From: Bathymodiolus thermophilus thioautotrophic gill symbiont | GTDB taxonomy: Bacteria > Pseudomonadota > Gammaproteobacteria > PS1 > Pseudothioglobaceae | Assembly: GCF_003711265.1 (NCBI RefSeq) | Contig: NZ_CP024634.1 | Location: forward strand, 2,480,001 to 2,544,000 | Direction: 5' to 3' | DNA: 64,000 bases | In this document: positions 57,687-64,000 of the stretch, in pieces | How the letters are laid out: every line of letters starts with the position of its first letter | Position numbering within the stretch: the stretch's first letter is position 1 | Program-made: the position numbers and the translations under genes | Notes under the pieces: model-generated | What the model saw: the letters and a program-made list of their open reading frames with translations, nothing else | Told to the model about the DNA's origin: nothing | Database searches by the model: none

Positions 57687-59081
57687 ATGAATATCAAACA
57701 ACTGCTTCACAACATTACCTCAACTGAGTTCAACTTTGCCGTAGCAGGATTGTGCCTCAACTCACAACAAGTACAAGAAGGCGATGTATTTATTGCCCTA
57801 CAAGGGCGCTCAACTCATGGCATTCAGCACATTAACCAAGCCATTGAAAACGGCTGTATTGCTGTGTTGATTGACTCAAAAGACATTGAGTGTCGTGTGC
57901 CTGCTATTCGTATTGACGATTTAGGACTGCACTTACCTGTTCTGGCAAAACAAATGTATGGTGAAGCACTAAATGTAGAGATAATCGGCATTACTGGCAC
58001 AAATGGCAAAACCTCAGTGGCTTGTTTTATCTCGCAATTGCTCACTTTATTAGGGGTTAAAAATGGGTTGATTGGCACACTGGGTATTGGTCAATCTGAG
58101 CAATATTCTCAGCACACCACACCCGATATTCTCACACTCTACCGCACACTTGCTGGGTATTTTAAAAATGGCATAAAAACCGCTGTATTAGAAGTGTCAT
58201 CACATGGCATTGATCAAGACAGAATTGCAGGTCTCAACCTCACACATGCAGTGCTTACCAACCTCACGCAAGACCACTTAGATTACCACCAAAATCTTAG
58301 CGCCTATCAAAGTACTAAGGCACGATTATTCTCACTAGCCAGTGTTACTACCACTATTCTTAATCGAGACGATGAACATTATGTCAATTTTTTAGAAGTG
58401 GCAAAAGGCAAGAAAATCATCGACTTTGGTTTAGATGATTTTGACGACATCAAACCTACCGAACAAGGTTTTTTGGTCACACTACAAGATTATGTTTTTG
58501 AGGTACCTTTCTTAGGTGAATACAATTTATCAAATATCTTGGCTGCCTTTAACACGCTTAAAGCCTATGGATTTGACATTGAAAAAATCATCCCCCTACT
58601 ACACAAACTCACGCCACCACTAGGCAGAATGCAGAAAATAGACAACCATTTGGTGTGGATAGACTACGCCCACACACCAGATGCCATCGAAAACACCATC
58701 ACTTCACTGCAAAAACACTATCCAAACTTTAAAATTCGCCTGGTATTTGGTTGCGGTGGCAATCGAGATCAAGACAAACGCGCAAAAATGGGCAAAATTG
58801 CCTCAAAATTAGCAGACACCCTTATTTTAACCAACGATAACCCACGCAATGAAAACCCGCGTGCCATTATTGACGACATCTTGAATGGTATTGACGACAG
58901 TTATGAAGTGGACATCACCTTAGACAGACAACTTGCCATTGAAACTGCCATCACCACCTTGGGCGAAAATGAATGCCTGCTCATCGCTGGCAAAGGACAT
59001 GAAACCACACAACAATTTAAAGACAATATCGTTGATTTAAATGATATTCAAATTGCCCAAAACATTCTTAAATCTTCTTGA
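57687..59081 (+). CDS. murE: MurE, UDP-MurNAc-dipeptide:meso-DAP ligase
   Basis: Adds meso-diaminopimelate during peptidoglycan precursor synthesis. ATP loop IGITGTNGKTSVACFI, DNPRNENPRAI in the C-terminal domain (the DNPR motif specific for DAP), and LIAGKGHETTQ near the end. Length 464. Start chosen at MNIKQLLHN; an upstream frame extension runs through element A. Separated from murF by about 2.2 kb, although the two are normally adjacent. Confidence 0.95.
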   Translation: MNIKQLLHNITSTEFNFAVAGLCLNSQQVQEGDVFIALQGRSTHGIQHINQAIENGCIAVLIDSKDIECRVPAIRIDDLGLHLPVLAKQMYGEALNVEIIGITGTNGKTSVACFISQLLTLLGVKNGLIGTLGIGQSEQYSQHTTPDILTLYRTLAGYFKNGIKTAVLEVSSHGIDQDRIAGLNLTHAVLTNLTQDHLDYHQNLSAYQSTKARLFSLASVTTTILNRDDEHYVNFLEVAKGKKIIDFGLDDFDDIKPTEQGFLVTLQDYVFEVPFLGEYNLSNILAAFNTLKAYGFDIEKIIPLLHKLTPPLGRMQKIDNHLVWIDYAHTPDAIENTITSLQKHYPNFKIRLVFGCGGNRDQDKRAKMGKIASKLADTLILTNDNPRNENPRAIIDDILNGIDDSYEVDITLDRQLAIETAITTLGENECLLIAGKGHETTQQFKDNIVDLNDIQIAQNILKSS

Positions 59082-59197
59082 AAAAGGCGCAATACCCAGT
59101 CATATAAATACCAATTTTCATCTTTTTTTATCAACCCAACAGTTGAGTACTAACTATATCAACAAAAATATAAGCACCATATTATTTCAAATAATAT

Positions 59198-59220
59198 GAG
59201 ACCTCTGCATAAATATGAAT
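59198..59220. repeat. Solo end of element A
   Basis: GAGACCTCTGCATAAATATG alone, between murE and the lipoprotein gene. Confidence 0.5.
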
Positions 59221-59246
59221 TAATATAACTGTTTTAGAAAAAACGG

Positions 59247-59252
59247 TATAAT
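59247..59252 (+). promoter_or_regulatory. Putative -10 of the lipoprotein gene
   Basis: TATAAT 30 bp before the start codon. The -35 is weak. Confidence 0.35.
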
Positions 59253-59282
59253 ACGAATTTTTAGCAACAAAACAAAAAAATT

Positions 59283-59465
59283 ATGTTTAAAATTTTAACT
59301 CTAGTTTTATTAGGTTTTACTTTGTCAGGTTGTTTTCTCACTAAAGTTGTTACCGTGCCAATGCGTGTTGTCGGTGCAGTTGTTTCAGTAGTGCCAGTAG
59401 TTGGCAATACAATGGATGCTGCGATTGATACAGCTGCTGATACACTGGATGCTGTTCCCCTTTAA
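59283..59465 (+). CDS. Small lipoprotein
   Basis: 60 residues with lipobox LSGC (residues 14-17) after a hydrophobic signal. The mature part is VVTVPMRVVGAVVSVVPVVG then DAAIDTAADTLDAVPL. Similar small lipoproteins are widespread and uncharacterised. A terminator follows directly, so it is a single-gene unit. Confidence 0.75.
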   Translation: MFKILTLVLLGFTLSGCFLTKVVTVPMRVVGAVVSVVPVVGNTMDAAIDTAADTLDAVPL

Positions 59466-59516
59466 AGAGAATCGTAACGCAGCGTTTTATTGCTCCAATA
59501 TAAATAAAACCACTCA

Positions 59517-59552
59517 AAATCCAGTGTGTGTAAATTACACTGGATTTTTTTG
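59517..59552 (+). terminator. Terminator after the lipoprotein gene
   Basis: AAATCCAGTGT and ACACTGGATTT arms followed by T. Strong plus-strand terminator. Confidence 0.85.
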
Positions 59553-59623
59553 ACGACTTTTTAACAAGACCAATGGCTTAATTGACATCACTTAAAATAC
59601 AAAATAATTTACACTTTACAGGC

Positions 59624-59671
59624 TATAACCGTTAAAAATAACAAATAAAATTGTTTTTTAACGGTTATAAT
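59624..59671 (+). promoter_or_regulatory. 15-bp inverted repeat overlapping the fic promoter
   Basis: TATAACCGTTAAAAA at 59624-59638 and its exact reverse complement at 59655-59669, 16 bp apart. The right arm overlaps TATAAT (59666-59671), 8 bp before the fic ATG, with no Shine-Dalgarno. It looks like an operator for autorepression. Confidence 0.6.
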
Positions 59672-59679
59672 AGTAAATT

Positions 59680-60552
59680 ATGGCAAAAAAACCTGAAATC
59701 TTTGAAAACATCCAGCGCTTGCGAAAGCGTTATTATGCTTCATTCCAAAACAAGCAATCGTTATTAGACTTGCTCTCAGAAACCGAAGTTGGAGAGCAGG
59801 TTTATGACTCCAATGCAATTGAGAATTCCACGCTTACCCTAGGCGATACTGAGAAAGTTTTATTGCAAATTGACCTCGATAAATACATTTCTGAACGAGA
59901 GTTATTTGAAGCAAAAAACCTTGCTCGTGTGGTTGACTATATCAACAAAAAAGCCACACAATCGGAACTTACCTTGGAGATTATTCTGCTATTACATCAA
60001 ATGTTACTGGCCAATATCAATGATGATTTTGCAGGAAGATGGCGACAAAAGGACGAATGGGTGCGAGTTGGCAATCATATTGCCGTTGCCCCTGAGCAAA
60101 TTATCAACAAATTACACAAAATGCTGGCAGATTATTTTGCAACAAATGATGAACATATTATTAAACGCATTGCCCTACTACACTTGCAATTTGAGCAAAT
60201 TCATCCTTTTATTGATGGCAATGGGCGCATTGGGCGTGTGTTAAATAATTATTTGTTAATTCGTGATGGCTTTGTACCGATTAATATTAAATTCATTGAT
60301 AGAGCAGATTATTACAGCGCTTTTAGCGAATTTAATGAAACAGGAAAAACCAAAGTAATGGAGCAAATTATCGGCACAGCATTGTCAAATAGCTACCACA
60401 AACGCTTGGCATACTTAGAAGGCAAAGAAATTATCACCTTAGCAGATTACGGCAAACGGCACAAAATATCACACGCCAATCTCATTAACAAAGCCAAACG
60501 CCAAACCATTGCCGCTTTTTCTGAAAAAGGCAAATGGAAAATTGGTGATTAG
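59680..60552 (+). CDS. Fic-domain protein (class II, predicted AMPylator)
   Basis: 290 residues. The Fic motif HPFIDGNGRIGR at 175-186 has all catalytic and nucleotide-binding residues. The N-terminal inhibitory motif S44-NAI-E48-N49 (SNAIENSTLTL) fits class II Fic proteins, in which an N-terminal helix blocks ATP. A C-terminal segment (LADYGKRHKISHANLIN) looks like a small helix-turn-helix. Fic enzymes transfer AMP to target hydroxyls. No antitoxin gene is adjacent, consistent with self-inhibition. An inverted repeat spans its promoter. Confidence 0.88.
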   Translation: MAKKPEIFENIQRLRKRYYASFQNKQSLLDLLSETEVGEQVYDSNAIENSTLTLGDTEKVLLQIDLDKYISERELFEAKNLARVVDYINKKATQSELTLEIILLLHQMLLANINDDFAGRWRQKDEWVRVGNHIAVAPEQIINKLHKMLADYFATNDEHIIKRIALLHLQFEQIHPFIDGNGRIGRVLNNYLLIRDGFVPINIKFIDRADYYSAFSEFNETGKTKVMEQIIGTALSNSYHKRLAYLEGKEIITLADYGKRHKISHANLINKAKRQTIAAFSEKGKWKIGD

Positions 60553-60614
60553 TCCTAAAAAACCAATTAAGATAAACTTAAGACAATAAACCTCTTGATT
60601 TAATTCTTAATAAA

Positions 60615-60640
60615 ACCCCTGCGTAAGCAGGGATTTTTAT
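60615..60640 (+). terminator. Terminator after fic
   Basis: CCCTGC-GTAA-GCAGGG followed by ATTTTTATT. Confidence 0.8.
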
Positions 60641-60659
60641 TGGGAATTACTTTATTTTT

Positions 60660-61238
60660 TTAAAGATTGATCAATAAAACGGCACCAAAATTATTCATAT
60701 CATCACCATCTATATCCATCTTTTCAAACTCAACACGATATTTCATTGTCTCATTAATTTTTCCATCTACACCAATGCCATAAAATATATCGGTACCATC
60801 CAATTCGGATGATACACCAGTGGAAGTATTTGTAGTTTTAAAGTCCCAAGAATGAAAACCTAATTTAACAAAAGGTAAAAAATCTTCACCTGAATTGAAA
60901 TAATACAATCCAGCCACACCGAAACTATTTCCAGATGTATCCAGTATAGTTACTACACCATCTACTGTTATGGCATCTTTAGTAAAATTAGTAAATTGCA
61001 ATTCAGTAGCCACATTATCATTTAAACGCTTACCAACTAACGCCTTAAAACTAGTGCTTTTGTATTTCAAAGTATATCTTGTTCCAGAAATAACAATATT
61101 TTCTTTGTATTTACTTGATGTACCCCCAATACCAAAATATATGCCATTGGTGTTGGTGCTGGTGCTGGTGCTGGTGTTTGCATATGCTATTGAAATCAAA
61201 AAATTAGACAATACAATTATTTTTATTAAGTTTTTCAT
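60660..61238 (-). CDS. Small outer-membrane beta-barrel protein
   Basis: 192 residues, opacity/OmpW-like eight-strand barrel. The signal peptide ends IAYA. A Ser/Thr repeat (STSTST) follows, from a GGTGCT hexamer repeat in the DNA. Then alternating strands with GIYFGIGGTSSKYKEN and a final VLLINL. The start is at MKNLIKIIVL with Shine-Dalgarno AAGGAT; the longer frame running upstream overlaps murF and is not used. Function unknown. Divergent from murF with 61 bp between. Confidence 0.75.
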   Translation of the reverse strand: MKNLIKIIVLSNFLISIAYANTSTSTSTNTNGIYFGIGGTSSKYKENIVISGTRYTLKYKSTSFKALVGKRLNDNVATELQFTNFTKDAITVDGVVTILDTSGNSFGVAGLYYFNSGEDFLPFVKLGFHSWDFKTTNTSTGVSSELDGTDIFYGIGVDGKINETMKYRVEFEKMDIDGDDMNNFGAVLLINL

Positions 61239-61299
61239 TTTTATCCTTATATAATACTTAAAAATTTTACCACAAGTCACAATAATCACACCTAAAATA

Positions 61300-62553
61300 A
61301 TGCTCTCATCTGACACACACACTATTGCCAAAATGCTAAAAATTGATTGCCCTGTCAATGTTAAGTTTAATGGCGTTTGCACCGATACACGAAAACGCAT
61401 GGATGGCGCTTTGTTTGTGGCATTGATTGGGGATAATTTTGATGCACATAACTACCTTCATCAAGCACAAAAAATGGGGGCGGTGGCTGTTGTAGTCAGT
61501 AAAAAAGTGGATTCAAATTTACCCTCATTGGTGGTTGAAAATACACAAACAGCATTGGGTTTAATCGCCCACTGGCATTTGCAAAATATCAAGCCTACTG
61601 TCATTGCCATTACGGGCAGTAACGGTAAAACAACCACCAAAAATATGTTAAAAAATATTCTGCAATTAAAGGCACCCACTTTAGCAACCCAAGGCAATCT
61701 TAACAATCATCTTGGCGTGCCAATGACTTTACTGGCATTGAAGAAAAAACACCAATATGCAATCATTGAAATGGGCGCCAATCATTTGAATGAAATTCAG
61801 CATTTATGCACGCTTGCACCGCCTGATATTGCACTTGTAACGAATACTTTGGATGCCCATATTGGCGAATTTGGTGGCTTTGATAATTTGGTTCAAGCCA
61901 AAAGTGAAATTTACACCTGTCATTCAAAAAATATTGTCAATACACAAACCACTTTTACAGGTGATATAAGTTTTGGCGAGGGTGGCAATGTGTTTGCCAG
62001 TAAGATTGACAACAATTGTTTTACTTTACACATTGTCAATAAAAAAGTACCTATTATGCTGCAACTACTTGGTAGGCATAATATTGACAATGCCTTAGCG
62101 GCAAGTGCTTGCGCTTATGCGCTAGGGATTGACATTAATCTAATCAAGCAGGGTTTGGAAAATACAACACCTGAAGCAGGTAGGCTGAATATTATTCAAC
62201 AACCCAATCTTACTATTATTGACGACACTTATAACGCCAGCCCTCAATCCATGGAAGCGGCAATTGCCACTCTGTTAAATTTTGAAGGTGAAAAAATTGC
62301 CATACTTGGCGATATGGCAGAACTTGGCAACAACACCAAAGCCTTTCACCAAGAAATCGGGCAATTGGCTAAAAATACACTGGATAAAGTTTATACCTAC
62401 GGAGAATTGGCAAAACATTACGAAGGTCTTCACTTTGACGATTTAGAGTGTTTAGCATCACATCTTTTAACTCATCACACCAACGCCACCCTACTAATCA
62501 AAGGCTCTCGTATCGTTAAACTTGAGCAATTAGTAAAGCATCTGCAAAAATAA
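61300..62553 (+). CDS. murF: MurF, UDP-MurNAc-tripeptide:D-Ala-D-Ala ligase
   Basis: Adds D-Ala-D-Ala to the peptidoglycan precursor. ATP loop AITGSNGKTTTKNML, then EMGANHLNEI, TNTLDAHIGEFGG and IDDTYNASPQSMEAAI. Length 417, a little short of E. coli 452. Not directly next to murE; the inserted genes between them are not cell-wall enzymes. Confidence 0.95.
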   Translation: MLSSDTHTIAKMLKIDCPVNVKFNGVCTDTRKRMDGALFVALIGDNFDAHNYLHQAQKMGAVAVVVSKKVDSNLPSLVVENTQTALGLIAHWHLQNIKPTVIAITGSNGKTTTKNMLKNILQLKAPTLATQGNLNNHLGVPMTLLALKKKHQYAIIEMGANHLNEIQHLCTLAPPDIALVTNTLDAHIGEFGGFDNLVQAKSEIYTCHSKNIVNTQTTFTGDISFGEGGNVFASKIDNNCFTLHIVNKKVPIMLQLLGRHNIDNALAASACAYALGIDINLIKQGLENTTPEAGRLNIIQQPNLTIIDDTYNASPQSMEAAIATLLNFEGEKIAILGDMAELGNNTKAFHQEIGQLAKNTLDKVYTYGELAKHYEGLHFDDLECLASHLLTHHTNATLLIKGSRIVKLEQLVKHLQK

Positions 62554-62626
62554 CACCATTCTTGCTTGACCTTTGACACAAATATAGCGATAATACTGGA
62601 CTTGTTTATATGTTCTTCATTTTTTT

Positions 62627-62783
62627 GTATTTTATATACAGTAGATGACACATAACGCAATTGTTTATGTTTTGTATTTTTTTTTGCTTAAGAGCGTGAA
62701 ATGCAAGGCATTTTTTATCAGACAGTATTTCATATACGGCAGATGGAAAATAACGCAGTAGTTCACGCTCTTAAGCAAAAAAA
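62627..62783. repeat. Direct repeat plus a perfect 22-bp inverted repeat abutting tRNA-Arg
   Basis: Two copies of a 41-bp unit (62627-62667 and 62725-62765; about 78% alike, both with TAACGCA). The second lies inside a perfect 22-bp inverted repeat: TTTTTTTGCTTAAGAGCGTG plus AA at 62679-62700, reverse-complemented at 62762-62783. The right arm ends at the base before tRNA-Arg. No gene is seen. It could be a structured leader or a small inserted element. Confidence 0.6.
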
Positions 62784-62860
62784 GCGCTCGTAGCTCAACT
62801 GGATAGAGTACTCGGCTACGAACCGAGCGGTTGCAGGTTCGACTCCTGCCGAGCGCACCA
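62784..62860 (+). tRNA. tRNA-Arg(ACG)
   Basis: 77 nt, acceptor GCGCTCG/CGAGCGC with encoded CCA, anticodon ACG in CTACGAA, T loop GGTTCGACTCC. Anticodon A34 implies TadA editing to inosine. Confidence 0.95.
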
Positions 62861-62873
62861 TATTTTTTTTTCT

Positions 62874-62902
62874 AAACCCTTGTGAATATGCAGGGGTTTT
62901 TT
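62874..62902 (+). terminator. Terminator after tRNA-Arg
   Basis: AAACCCTTG and CAGGGGTTT arms followed by T. One mismatch. Confidence 0.7.
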
Positions 62903-62928
62903 GGTTTAGGCTGGTAAGATATTTTTTT

Positions 62929-63513
62929 ATGATGACAATACCTAATATTTTAACTTTATCTAGAATTGCGTTAATTCCGCTTTTTGTGGTGTTGTATTAT
63001 TTTCAACCTGCTTATACGGATGTGCCAATATTCACTTGGATTAATTTTTCGGTTACGGGTATTTATGCTGCTATTAGTATGACGGATTATTTAGATGGGT
63101 ACTTGGCGAGGAAGTTGAAAATGACTTCAAAATTGGGGGCTTTTTTGGATCCTGTGGCGGATAAGTTGATGGTTTCAACGGCGTTGGTTTTGTTGGTTGA
63201 TTATTATCCTAGTAATACACATTGGTATATTGGTGTTTGTGCGTTGATTATCATTTCTAGGGAAATTTTGGTGTCGGCATTGAGGGAGTGGATGAGTACT
63301 ATTGGTCAGCGCTCTACTATTAATGTTTCATTTATTGGCAAGGTAAAAACCTTTGTGCAGATTTTTGCTATCTTATTCTTGCTTTATCAGCAACCCTTCT
63401 TTGGCTTGCCAAGTTTCGATATTGGTGTGGCATTATTGTTGTCTGCAACTTTGTTGACTTTATACTCTGGTTTAATTTATTTGAAAGAAGGTGTAAAAAC
63501 ATTCAAACCTTGA
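62929..63513 (+). CDS. pgsA: Phosphatidylglycerophosphate synthase
   Basis: Inner-membrane CDP-alcohol phosphatidyltransferase making PGP, first step to phosphatidylglycerol. Motif DYLDGYLARKLKMTSKLGAF then LDPVADK at residues about 48-77 holds all required Asp. Five or so membrane segments. Length 194 is slightly above E. coli 182. Followed by tRNA-Gly and tRNA-Cys, the same order as in E. coli (pgsA-glyW-cysT). Confidence 0.95.
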   Translation: MMTIPNILTLSRIALIPLFVVLYYFQPAYTDVPIFTWINFSVTGIYAAISMTDYLDGYLARKLKMTSKLGAFLDPVADKLMVSTALVLLVDYYPSNTHWYIGVCALIIISREILVSALREWMSTIGQRSTINVSFIGKVKTFVQIFAILFLLYQQPFFGLPSFDIGVALLLSATLLTLYSGLIYLKEGVKTFKP

Positions 63514-63542
63514 CAAAAAACACATTATAATATGCCACTTAT

Positions 63543-63618
63543 GCGGGAATAGCTCAGCTGGTAGAGCATCACGTTGCCAACGTGAATGTCGCGAGTTCGA
63601 ATCTCGTTTCCCGCTCCA
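63543..63618 (+). tRNA. tRNA-Gly(GCC)
   Basis: 76 nt with acceptor GCGGGAA/TTCCCGC, encoded CCA, and anticodon GCC in GTTGCCAAC. Confidence 0.95.
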
Positions 63619-63624
63619 ATTTCG

Positions 63625-63650
63625 AAGCCTGTCCTGACAGGCTTTTTTTT
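63625..63650 (+). terminator. Terminator between tRNA-Gly and tRNA-Cys
   Basis: AAGCCTGTC and GACAGGCTT stem then eight T. It implies that much of the pgsA/tRNA-Gly transcript stops before tRNA-Cys. Confidence 0.8.
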
Positions 63651-63667
63651 ATTACCGCTTTATTCTT

Positions 63668-63741
63668 GGCCGGATAGCAAAGCGGTTATGCAGGGGCCTG
63701 CAAAGCCTTACAGACCAGTTCGATTCTGGTTCCGGCCTCCA
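63668..63741 (+). tRNA. tRNA-Cys(GCA)
   Basis: 74 nt with acceptor GGCCGGA/TCCGGCC, encoded CCA, and anticodon GCA in CTGCAAA. Close to the E. coli cysT D-arm (AGCAAAGCGGTTATGCAG). Confidence 0.93.
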
Positions 63742-63747
63742 AAATAC

Positions 63748-63780
63748 AATAAAAAGCCCGACTATAGTCGGGCTTTTTAT
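63748..63780. terminator. Two-way terminator between tRNA-Cys and argG
   Basis: AAAAAGCCCGACTATAGTCG then GGCTTTTT: a perfect stem with T run on both strands, serving both converging transcripts. Confidence 0.9.
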
Positions 63781-63798
63781 TGTCTGAAAGAACGATTC

Positions 63799-64000
63799 TT
63801 ACAAAGATTTAAGGCGTAAGCGCAATGCATTAAGTTTAATAAAACCTGCTGCATCTTTTTGATCATAAGCACCTTGATCATCTTCAAAGGTAGCAATTTT
63901 CTCACTAAACAATGAATTATCAGATTGACGACCGACCACAATCACATTACCCTTGTAAAATTTAAGACGCACAACGCCATTCACAACTGCTTGAGTTTGG
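63799..64000 (-). CDS. argG: Argininosuccinate synthase, C-terminal end only
   Basis: The last 66 residues of ArgG, ending [20 protein letters not shown] then [24 protein letters not shown] is the conserved C-terminal block. It joins citrulline and aspartate in arginine synthesis. The rest of the gene lies beyond the window edge. Confidence 0.93.
   Translation of the reverse strand, partial: QTQAVVNGVVRLKFYKGNVIVVGRQSDNSLFSEKIATFEDDQGAYDQKDAAGFIKLNALRLRLKSL

Noticed and set aside
61239-61400. 54-codon extension of the small outer-membrane protein
   Set aside because: It overlaps murF and lacks a signal peptide at its N-terminus. The inner start has AAGGAT and a proper signal peptide.

Overview
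The window looks like part of a low-GC gammaproteobacterial chromosome from a sulfur oxidiser. A Tat-exported thiosulfohydrolase SoxB, several periplasmic c-type cytochromes, a TauE/SafE-type anion exporter, DsbC and an OxyR-centred peroxide locus support this. The housekeeping genes and the heavy load of small inverted-repeat elements fit the SUP05/Thioglobus group and its mussel gill symbionts. That placement is inferred from gene content and style, not from a search.

Layout. 1-3.3 kb: partial pepA, then dsbC-rsmB. 3.3-10.2 kb: the proteostasis run tig-clpP-clpX-hflX-lon on the minus strand. 10.3-14.4 kb: two small cytochromes c, then engB and a RecB-like nuclease. 14.6-18.3 kb: an oxidative-stress locus (encapsulated-ferritin-like protein, Prx5-Grx hybrid, flavodoxin-fold oxidoreductase, nitroreductase, OxyR). 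Two nearly identical 74-bp promoter boxes bracket the two oxidoreductase genes. 18.4-21.8 kb: cca, mpl and tauE. 22-23.3 kb: a complete IS5-family element with a 5-bp target duplication. 23.4-27.4 kb: a giant adhesin-like protein with Ig-like and FG-GAP repeats. 27.6-46.2 kb: yqeY, rpsU and then the fused alpha, spc, S10 and str ribosomal operons, with two strong sigma70 promoters. 46.6-52 kb: LMW phosphatase, kdsD, and a soxB-DUF4395-hupE operon.

The most interesting accessory region is 52.6-55.9 kb. Two divergent paralogous small proteins carry a Sec signal peptide followed by a conserved bacteriocin-like double-glycine-type motif (ending GA). Next to them lie a stand-alone signal-peptide-bearing C39 'double-glycine' peptidase and an outer-membrane beta-barrel protein. 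I read this as a candidate periplasmic processing and outer-membrane export system, similar in logic to FapD/FapF but with unrelated substrates. The two small genes share about 115 bp of upstream DNA containing three conserved palindromes.

56-64 kb holds a membrane-anchored GNAT-like protein, murE and murF separated by a lipoprotein, a Fic protein and a small outer-membrane protein, then tRNA-Arg, pgsA, tRNA-Gly, tRNA-Cys and the 3' end of argG.

At least three families of small non-coding inverted-repeat elements (called A, B and C here) are scattered through the intergenic regions. Their ends repeatedly supply the stop codons or last codons of neighbouring genes (prx-grx, nitroreductase, oxyR, cca, mpl, the adhesin, the phosphatase, the GNAT-like gene).
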